The notes under the pieces were generated by a model. The model ran no database searches. It saw only the letters and a program-made list of their open reading frames with translations, and was not told the origin of the DNA. The position numbers and the translations under genes were made by a program. Shown in pieces: positions 57,623 through 64,000 of a stretch of 64,000 nt of DNA. Position 1 is the stretch's first letter. Each line of letters starts with the position of its first letter. This stretch comes from Shewanella sediminis HAW-EB3 (GTDB taxonomy: Bacteria > Pseudomonadota > Gammaproteobacteria > Enterobacterales > Shewanellaceae): NCBI RefSeq assembly GCF_000018025.1, contig NC_009831.1, positions 2,542,001-2,606,000 on the forward strand. The letters are read 5' to 3'.

Positions 57623-58602
57623 ATGCACTGTTTGCACTGATCACCGCCCGTAATCTTGAGTTTCTTCGTGATAAGTCGGCGCTGGGTTGGTCACTTCTGT
57701 TTCCCATCATCATAGTGATCGCGCTGGTGTTGGTGTTTGATGATGATAATCCGACGCTCTATCAGCTTGGTGTTTATGGTGAGGTAGAACAGATAGAAAA
57801 AATAACGGCATTAAAGCATGTCGAAATTATCTACTACAGCGACCTGGAACAGGCAAAACATAAGGTATCCAGGCATTTAGTCGATGGCTTGATAAGCAAT
57901 GACACTTACTGGGTCAATCCTGAGAGCGCGCAAGGTTACATCCTGGAGCAACTCATTCTTGGCAAGTTACCTCAGTTACATCAAAGGGCTATCGCTGGTA
58001 AAGCCGTGCGCCATGTCGAGTGGATTTTACCCGGTATCATAGGTATGAACATGATGTTCTCGGCCCTCTATGGCGTTGGGTATGTCGTGGTCAGGTACCG
58101 AAGAACCGGCGTACTCAAACGCCTGCAGGTGACGCCACTCGCCGCGTGGCAATTTCTGGCATCACAACTGATCTCCAGATTGGGCGCCACGGTTCTCTCA
58201 GCCATATTAGTGTTTGCGGTTATCGCTGTCATGTTCGATATCCGCTCTCAAGGCAATGTGGCCCTGTTGGTACTCAATACCCTGCTTGGCAGCGCAGCCA
58301 TGATTAGTATCGGCTTGCTGGTGGCCAGTCGCACCCGATCCGACGAGTTGTGTAACGGTCTGCTTAACATCCTCTCCTGGCCGATGATGTTTCTGTCGGG
58401 GATCTGGTTCTCTCTGGAAGGCAGCAAGCCCTGGGTCAGGTTCTTAGCCGACTGCCTGCCGCTGACACATATGAATGATGCTAACCGAGCCGTGATCATT
58501 GACGGCGCTGGCCTGTTAGATATAGGCGATCACCTGCTGTTTCTCGTTGCGATTATCCTGACCTGTTTGGGAGTCGCGAGCCGCAGTTTTCGCTGGGATT
58601 AA
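57619..58602 (+). CDS. ABC-2 type permease
   Basis: This 327-residue membrane protein has an N-terminal helix, a periplasmic segment of about 130 residues, and then five more helices. The conserved end of ABC-2 permeases (MMFLSGIWFSLEGSKPWVRF, LADCLPLTHMNDANRAVI) is present. It pairs with the preceding ATPase. Location next to the cytochrome genes could mean export of a redox compound or a maturation factor, but the sequence does not show which. Confidence 0.9.
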   Translation: MNALFALITARNLEFLRDKSALGWSLLFPIIIVIALVLVFDDDNPTLYQLGVYGEVEQIEKITALKHVEIIYYSDLEQAKHKVSRHLVDGLISNDTYWVNPESAQGYILEQLILGKLPQLHQRAIAGKAVRHVEWILPGIIGMNMMFSALYGVGYVVVRYRRTGVLKRLQVTPLAAWQFLASQLISRLGATVLSAILVFAVIAVMFDIRSQGNVALLVLNTLLGSAAMISIGLLVASRTRSDELCNGLLNILSWPMMFLSGIWFSLEGSKPWVRFLADCLPLTHMNDANRAVIIDGAGLLDIGDHLLFLVAIILTCLGVASRSFRWD

Positions 58603-58789
58603 TTCGAGTGGTTCAGCGCATAGTCTAGTGCTCTGACTACTGAATATCGGGGGAGAAGAGTTTCAATCTGTAGATTTATTAGCTGGTTACCGTCATCCAT
58701 TGTGGTGAAGGTATGAGTGATATGCCATGACTATTTGACGCATCATTGATGTGAAAAATTTTAACGACATAGTTAACACTAAAGCGAAG

Positions 58790-58805
58790 TGTGTAATAAA
58801 TCACA
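58790..58805. promoter_or_regulatory. CRP-like site upstream of the decaheme cytochrome gene
   Basis: TGTGTAATAAATCACA matches TGTGA-N6-TCACA at nine of ten half-site positions and lies 90 bases before the cytochrome start. In Shewanella CRP activates anaerobic respiratory genes. The rest of the 292-base spacer shows nothing else clear. Confidence 0.65.
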
Positions 58806-58894
58806 GAGAAATGAACTCTTTCATCCTCTAGCCTTGCTACTGAATATTATTTTTCAGTTAGTTAGATTTTAATAATTAAAAAACATTACGGCAG

Positions 58895-59809
58895 ATGACG
58901 ATGAAAATATTTAATGTGATGAGTGTTGTGCTCGTTCTTTTATCAGGCATATCTACGGGGGTCGGCGCCGATCCCCTCGATACGTTAATGAAAAAGTTTG
59001 AGGAGGGTAAATATTCGAAGAAGGGCGCAGATACTTGCATTATGTGCCATAAGCGCTCCGATAAGGTGATGGCTATCTTCGATAGTGTGCACGGGCAAGC
59101 GAACAGTAAGAGCCCAATGGCCGGACTTCAGTGCGAAGCCTGTCATGGTCCTCAGGGGAAACACAAGGGTAAGAACGAGCCTATGGTGACCTTCGGTGAA
59201 TCGTCGCCTTTAACGGCAGAGATGCAAAACTCGGTCTGTACCGCGTGTCATAACGATACCAGCCGTGTTGCCTGGCACACGTCCTTGCATGCAGAACAAG
59301 ATGTGAGCTGTGTAAGCTGTCATCAACTGCATGTCACTAAAGATCCTGTGCTGGTTAAAGATCAACTGGTAGAGGTATGTAGTGAGTGTCATATCAGCGC
59401 AAAAGCCGATATGAACAAGCGTTCCAGCCATCCATTGAAGTGGGGCGATATGACCTGTAGTGACTGTCATAACCCTCATGGTTCGATGAGTGATTCGGCA
59501 TTAAATGAAATTGATGTTAATCAAACCTGTTTCGAATGCCATGCTGAAAAACGCGGTCCATTCCTTTGGGAACATGCGCCGGTGATGGAAAATTGCGCCA
59601 ATTGTCATGATGCCCATGGCAGCGTAAATGAAGCACTGCTCAAATCAAGAGTGCCAATGCTTTGTAAGCAGTGTCATGCCAACGACGGACACGCAGGCAC
59701 TGCGCCTGGTGATAACTCGAGTATTCAAACCGGCGGTCAAGGTTGTCTCAATTGTCATGGTCAGATCCACGGCTCGAATCATCCATCTGGTAAAGCATTT
59801 CAGTTTTAA
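58895..59809 (+). CDS. Periplasmic decaheme c-type cytochrome, MtrA/DmsE family
   Basis: This 304-residue precursor has a signal peptide ([17 protein letters not shown]) and exactly ten CxxCH motifs (CIMCH, CEACH, CTACH, CVSCH, CSECH, CSDCH, CFECH, CANCH, CKQCH, CLNCH). Two pentaheme halves and the length fit MtrA/DmsE-type cytochromes, which insert in an outer-membrane barrel to carry electrons across. It is followed after 11 bases by an MtrB-like barrel gene. A second in-frame ATG at 58901 is an alternative start. No DmsA/B or MtrC/OmcA gene adjoins. Confidence 0.95.
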   Translation: MTMKIFNVMSVVLVLLSGISTGVGADPLDTLMKKFEEGKYSKKGADTCIMCHKRSDKVMAIFDSVHGQANSKSPMAGLQCEACHGPQGKHKGKNEPMVTFGESSPLTAEMQNSVCTACHNDTSRVAWHTSLHAEQDVSCVSCHQLHVTKDPVLVKDQLVEVCSECHISAKADMNKRSSHPLKWGDMTCSDCHNPHGSMSDSALNEIDVNQTCFECHAEKRGPFLWEHAPVMENCANCHDAHGSVNEALLKSRVPMLCKQCHANDGHAGTAPGDNSSIQTGGQGCLNCHGQIHGSNHPSGKAFQF

Positions 59810-59820
59810 GGGAGCGTAAA

Positions 59821-61830
59821 ATGAAATTTAAATTAAGTCTTATCACATTAGCGCTGGCAACCTGTAGCAGTGGTGCTTTTGCATTCGATTTTGGCGTCAC
59901 ATCGGCCAACACTCAGACAAACACCAACGCAAAATGGGCCTGTAAGAAGTGCACCAGTAAAAAATCTGTTATCGGACAAGCCGGTATCGAGCTTGGTTCC
60001 ATGAACAGCGATGACGATCATGCGGCCAATAACCTTAAATATACCGATGGGTTCGCCGCCGGCGTCAATGCCGACGTTGTCTATAACAACAAGGGTTATC
60101 GCACAGAAGTTGTTGCCGACCAGTTAGGCAGCGAGCAGGGCTATGGGGCCATTAAAACCGGCAGGCTGGGTGTATGGAACGTAAAGGCCAGCTACGATGA
60201 GAAACGACGCGATAACGCTGATAACGCCGAGAGTGTCTGGTTAGCCGATGGCAACAGCCTTATCGCACAGGATGAGATGGTCACTCAACAGTTGGCCTTA
60301 GAGCGAAAAAAATCTGCCATCGAGACAAAGCTCAAATTAGATAATGTGGCCAGCTACATTCGTTTTTCAAGTGAGGATAAAACGGGTAAGCATACTTCGA
60401 GTATGACTAACGGCGGTATCAAGGCCATTAATATTGCCGCGCCTATCGACACGCAAACACAGAACATGGCGGCAGGCGTGAGCCTCAGTGGCCAGAACTG
60501 GTTAACCGAGCTCAGTTATAAAGGCAGCTGGTTCGAAAATGATATCGATTCGTTGCAGCTTAACGGCATGGGGTATCCGGTAAGCTCGCAAGCACCGGAT
60601 AACCAGTCTCAGTTCGTCACTCTTACGGGCCGATACTCTCTGAGCAGGACCCATTTCAGTGGTCGCATCAGCCAGGGTAGTATGACCCAAGATGCCGATT
60701 TTGTGACGCTTAGTGGGGTCACATCAGGACCGGGGAACGCCGATACACAAGTCGACACCTTAGATGCTAACTTCAAAGTTACCAGCACTGTGATGTCAGG
60801 TTTAAGGCTCAAGGCGTCGGTCGATTACTCAGATAGAGATAATAAGACCGATGTCAGGATGTATGAGCAATACAGCTATGATGAGCTCAGTGGCGATTTT
60901 AAAGCAAATACCCCGCTCGATACGACTCGTACAGCGTATAAAGCTAGCGCGAGTTACAGTCTGGCAAAGGGGCAACGTATAGAGGCCGGATATGATCGCA
61001 TCGAAACTGAGCGCTCTAATCAGGATCGTGAAGAGACCGATGACAATATTTTCTGGGCACAGTGGCGAGTCACTGGCTTAGAGATGTGGGATATTCGCTT
61101 AAAGGGGCTTTACAGTGACCGCGGTGGCTCCGAGTTCGTCTATGACCAGCTGAGTGAAAGTGGTGAAAACACCCTGATGCGTAAATATTATCTGGCCGAT
61201 AAGAAGAGCAGCAGAGCCGAGTTATTTGTTACCCATGCGCCACTCGATACGCTGAGTCTTAGTTTCAGAGGCTATTATGGCCTGGACGATTATACCAATA
61301 CTGAAATTGGCTTAGTCGAGTCTAAAGATTATGGATACGACCTGGGTTTGAGCTGGCAGGCACTGCAAGACTTAAGCGTTAATATCGATGGTGGTTACCA
61401 ATGGATCGACAGCGACCAAGCCAGCGCACAGACCACTAACCTGGATATGTGGCAAGCCGATACCGAAGATCAGTTTGGCTTCGCCGGCATCGGCTTCAAC
61501 TACACTGGCTTGAGTGATAAAGGAATAAACTTAAGTGCCGATTATAGCTACGCGATCTCTATCAGCGACAGCTATTCAAATGGTTACAATGCCTTAGGTG
61601 ATTATGAGTCCACCAGCCATAACGTGACGTTCCAAGCGACCTACGCGATGACAGAGCAGGCAATTGTAGGGCTTAAATATCAGTTCGAACGATACCGTGA
61701 CTCTGATGATACCCAGCTGCCGACCTATTACTACCCGGGAACAGGCCCGACTGGCCTAAACACTTTAGGCGTATTGAATCATGATTATGATGCCCATTTG
61801 ATACTGGCAACTTTACAGTATCGTTTTTGA
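59821..61830 (+). CDS. Outer-membrane beta-barrel of the MtrB/DmsF family
   Basis: MtrB proteins form the sheath around MtrA. This 669-residue precursor has a signal peptide (LSLITLALATCSSGAFA) and the N-terminal CKKC motif (Cys41, Cys44) diagnostic for the family. A long run of alternating beta-strands follows, ending in LATLQYRF with the C-terminal Phe of outer-membrane proteins. AAGGGAG precedes the ATG. With the decaheme gene it makes a two-gene transmembrane electron conduit. Confidence 0.94.
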   Translation: MKFKLSLITLALATCSSGAFAFDFGVTSANTQTNTNAKWACKKCTSKKSVIGQAGIELGSMNSDDDHAANNLKYTDGFAAGVNADVVYNNKGYRTEVVADQLGSEQGYGAIKTGRLGVWNVKASYDEKRRDNADNAESVWLADGNSLIAQDEMVTQQLALERKKSAIETKLKLDNVASYIRFSSEDKTGKHTSSMTNGGIKAINIAAPIDTQTQNMAAGVSLSGQNWLTELSYKGSWFENDIDSLQLNGMGYPVSSQAPDNQSQFVTLTGRYSLSRTHFSGRISQGSMTQDADFVTLSGVTSGPGNADTQVDTLDANFKVTSTVMSGLRLKASVDYSDRDNKTDVRMYEQYSYDELSGDFKANTPLDTTRTAYKASASYSLAKGQRIEAGYDRIETERSNQDREETDDNIFWAQWRVTGLEMWDIRLKGLYSDRGGSEFVYDQLSESGENTLMRKYYLADKKSSRAELFVTHAPLDTLSLSFRGYYGLDDYTNTEIGLVESKDYGYDLGLSWQALQDLSVNIDGGYQWIDSDQASAQTTNLDMWQADTEDQFGFAGIGFNYTGLSDKGINLSADYSYAISISDSYSNGYNALGDYESTSHNVTFQATYAMTEQAIVGLKYQFERYRDSDDTQLPTYYYPGTGPTGLNTLGVLNHDYDAHLILATLQYRF

Positions 61831-62162
61831 TGCAATGATCAGTATCAAACGCTGAAACTGTGTTTTCGTCCCTGCAAGGTTTAATCTGGTTTCTTCGTTT
61901 GGTACACCCATGATCATAAAGGCTACTCTTTCAGGCAACTGAGAGGGTAGCAATAAAAAATCGCAAGTTTATAGCTTTACTTGCAGCCATCTTTACCGGG
62001 AATAGAGGCATCTATTCCCGGTTTTTTTTGCTTTTAATAAATGAGCCTAGGGCTATACACAGCTTAGCTCTCTAGTCTGTTTATTCTCATTGTTCGCAAC
62101 TAATATTATCTATACCAATAAAATCCAAGCTAACTAAAAAATTGTTTATTTGGAGAGGTTAT
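61831..62162. terminator. Spacer with terminator downstream of the mtrB-like gene
   Basis: ACCGGGAATAGA-GGCA-TCTATTCCCGGT (61995-62021) followed by T7 is a strong terminator, 165 bases after the barrel gene stop. No gene was seen between. Confidence 0.85.
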
Positions 62163-62561
62163 ATGAATACCTTACAAGTTTTTGCAGCCCCCTTAGGCCG
62201 CTTTTTGATAGCAATTATTTTCTTTCTGTCTGGCGTCACTAAGGTTACTCAATATGCAGGCACTCAAGGCTACATGGAATCGATGGGCGTTCCAGGAGCC
62301 TTGTTACCTTTGGTGATCCTTACGGAAGTCATTGGCGGAGTCGCAATTATCATTGGTTGGAAAACCCGCTACGCAGCTATAGCACTGGCCGGTTTTAGTG
62401 TTTTAGCCACTGTGTTTTTTCATAATGATTTCAGTGTTCAAGCTGAAATGATTAGTTTCATGAAAAACCTGGCAATTGCCGGTGGTTTTTTGATGATATT
62501 CGCCAATGGACCAGGCTCATATGCATTGGATAATCGATTAAAGAAGAAATATAACGAATAA
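62163..62561 (+). CDS. DoxX family membrane protein
   Basis: This 132-residue protein has four membrane helices and the family motifs GRFLIAIIFFLSGVTKVTQY, LLPLVILTEVIGGVAIIIG and VFFHNDFS. I use ATG 62163, which follows GGAGAGG; a TTG at 62142 lies upstream of that site. DoxX proteins are often linked to thiol or quinone stress. The NmrA-type reductase gene follows after 440 bases. Confidence 0.9.
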   Translation: MNTLQVFAAPLGRFLIAIIFFLSGVTKVTQYAGTQGYMESMGVPGALLPLVILTEVIGGVAIIIGWKTRYAAIALAGFSVLATVFFHNDFSVQAEMISFMKNLAIAGGFLMIFANGPGSYALDNRLKKKYNE

Positions 62562-63003
62562 AAGTGCCATTCAGTATGAAAACGACGGCTCGACATGCAG
62601 CTAAACATTACTGTTTTAGGCATTTTTGCCGTTAATAGCGTAAAATTAAATAAATGCTCCTACGGTCGGTAGAGCATCGCGGGCGATCGTGTTTATTATT
62701 GTTAAATACTTGCGCTTGCAAGTTTGTTCAAAATATTTGATTCAAAGGCCTCTGTATGTTGATAGTGCTTTTAATCATCATCGATTTTTAATGTTCACGT
62801 TAAACGTATGTAGCTTTGTTACCGATAACATAGGGAGGTTAGGTTTAAGGCTACACCTGATTGAGAGAAAAACTATTGTTCAAAATTTTTGTACCTCATT
62901 GTCAAATCATTCCGATTTTATGATCCCAATGTAAGGCTTATTGTATGGTCAATGCGTTACCACTAGGGGAAACGCCCATACAAATTGATATTGGGAAATT
63001 ATT
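62562..63003. promoter_or_regulatory. Spacer upstream of the NmrA-type gene with a palindromic operator candidate
   Basis: CTACGGTCGGTAG (62660-62672), extended by GCTC/GAGC, is an inverted repeat of the kind bound by TetR-type repressors of stress genes. No regulator gene is within the window here. No supported gene was found in the 442 bases. Confidence 0.4.
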
Positions 63004-63909
63004 ATGTTGTCATCAATCTTAAGAAATATTTTGAATAAAGAGACTGTTTTAATTATCGGCGCAGCTGGTAATAACGGTGTTGCGACCATTGAATCACTGG
63101 TCAACAAAAACATCTCTAAGTATCGAGTTCGGGCCGCAGTTCGCAGTCAGGAAAAAGCACAAAATCTTCAAAATAGGTTTCCTGAAATAGAAACGGTTAT
63201 TATCGATCTCGACAAGCCGGAAACACTTACCGCAGCTTACAAGAATGTGACTAAGGTGTTTATGATCCCCGGTAATGTTGAGAATCGACAACAGCATTCA
63301 GAAAACGCAGTTGACGCTGCCGTTGCAGCAGGTACGGTTAAACAATTTGTGTATTATTCTGTCGTTGGTGCTGAGTATGAAGCTATATTGTTCGGCAAGC
63401 AGTTCCGTGCAGGTGAGAAGTATCTGGAAGCCTCAGGCCTCAACTGGACTCATCTACGTACAATTTTCTTTCAGGATAATTTTCACGGTTGGGCCGAAGG
63501 AATCAAGCAAGGTGGCCTATATTTTGGTATTCGTGAAGGGCAATTTGCACCACTTAATGTCGCAGATATCGGTGAAATGGCGGCGAACCTTCTGACAACA
63601 GACGGCCATCAGCATAAAGCCTATAATGTCACCGGGCCAGAGCTCCTGTCAGGTCAGGATATGGCGGATGTCTTCACTGATGTTACTGGCAAGACTGTGA
63701 GTTATGTTTCACCTTCTACAGAAGATACTCTCGATTCTCTGTTAAATACCGGCTGGCCAGAGTGGCAAGCAAAGGGGATGCTTGAATTGTTCGAGGTATT
63801 TGCAACTAACCAAGCGGCTATGGTTAGCCCCGATGGTGAGCTGTTGATGGGACGTCCGATGACGAAGATGAAAGATTATATTGCGGCGAATAAAACAGCA
63901 TTTATCTAA
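63004..63909 (+). CDS. NmrA-like NAD(P)-binding oxidoreductase
   Basis: This 301-residue protein has an N-terminal Rossmann motif (VLIIGAAGNNGVATIESLV, about residues 15-33) and the NmrA/atypical short-chain dehydrogenase layout, with YYSVVGAEYEAILFGKQ where the active-site Tyr would be. Close relatives act as NAD(P)H:quinone oxidoreductases or redox sensors. Linkage with DoxX suggests an electrophile or quinone stress role. It is followed by a terminator. Confidence 0.88.
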   Translation: MLSSILRNILNKETVLIIGAAGNNGVATIESLVNKNISKYRVRAAVRSQEKAQNLQNRFPEIETVIIDLDKPETLTAAYKNVTKVFMIPGNVENRQQHSENAVDAAVAAGTVKQFVYYSVVGAEYEAILFGKQFRAGEKYLEASGLNWTHLRTIFFQDNFHGWAEGIKQGGLYFGIREGQFAPLNVADIGEMAANLLTTDGHQHKAYNVTGPELLSGQDMADVFTDVTGKTVSYVSPSTEDTLDSLLNTGWPEWQAKGMLELFEVFATNQAAMVSPDGELLMGRPMTKMKDYIAANKTAFI

Positions 63910-63919
63910 TTACCGATTA

Positions 63920-63966
63920 AAGCAGCCTCCCAATTCAGCATTCTGAGCTGGGAGCCTGCTTTTTTA
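63920..63966 (+). terminator. Terminator after the NmrA-type gene
   Basis: AGCAG-CCTCCCA and TGGGAG-CCTGCT form a stem with one mismatch around an 18-nt loop, followed by T6. Confidence 0.85.
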
Positions 63967-64000
63967 GGTTCTGGTGGCAATTAAATAAATTGTCTGCCGT

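Noticed and set aside
62689..62934. 81-codon frame between the DoxX and NmrA-type genes
   Set aside because: No ribosome-binding site, low-complexity hydrophobic and basic composition, no family match by eye.

Overview
The window looks like chromosome of a marine gammaproteobacterium of the Shewanella type. The housekeeping blocks (thrS-infC-rpmI-rplT, lrp-ftsK-lolA-rarA-crcB-serS, tusDCB/tusE), the AcnD/PrpF form of the methylcitrate cycle and an MtrA/MtrB-like electron conduit all point that way. A respiratory-type reductive dehalogenase operon suggests a relative of the dehalogenating species S. sediminis. That species link is inference; no search was run.

Layout. 1-7400: an organohalide-respiration island with a truncated Tat-signal gene at the left edge, a LysR regulator, then TPR protein - rdhA - rdhB - NosR-like flavin/Fe-S membrane protein - small membrane protein, followed by an AraC regulator. 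7490-10440: a solute-binding protein, a histidine phosphatase and a lipoprotein, separated by repeat-like spacers. 11226-18190: a GntR regulator with three copies of one palindrome, then prpB-prpC-acnD-prpF with strong hairpins between cistrons. 18368-20800: ABC-F protein YbiT and a small VF530-type protein.

20940-22445: a minus-strand tRNA array with three tRNA-fMet and three tRNA-Val(GAC). They are interleaved with four fMet-like and one Val-like copies that carry insertions in both the anticodon and T loops. 22557-43750: core genes including MATE, ribE, thrS with a tRNA-Thr anticodon mimic in its leader, infC with an AUA start, trxB, ald, lrp, ftsK, lolA, rarA, crcB, serS, tus genes, yccA and the purine-export pair punR/punC. 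43799-44790: tRNA-Ser(UGA) followed by a run of tRNA-Ser 3'-end relics, nearly every one with its own terminator.

44794-61830: an accessory redox region. It holds a secreted Cys-containing protein and three paralogous tetraheme lipoproteins, each paired with a LuxR-type regulator. A 29-codon remnant marks a lost fourth regulator. After these come a BtuF-like binding protein, an ABC-2 exporter and a decaheme MtrA-like / beta-barrel MtrB-like pair behind a CRP-like site. 62163-63909: DoxX and NmrA-type redox genes.

The strongest candidates for undescribed biology are the LuxR/tetraheme-lipoprotein modules beside an MtrAB conduit that lacks an obvious outer-surface partner, and the two tRNA loci built from tRNA-derived repeats with enlarged loops.
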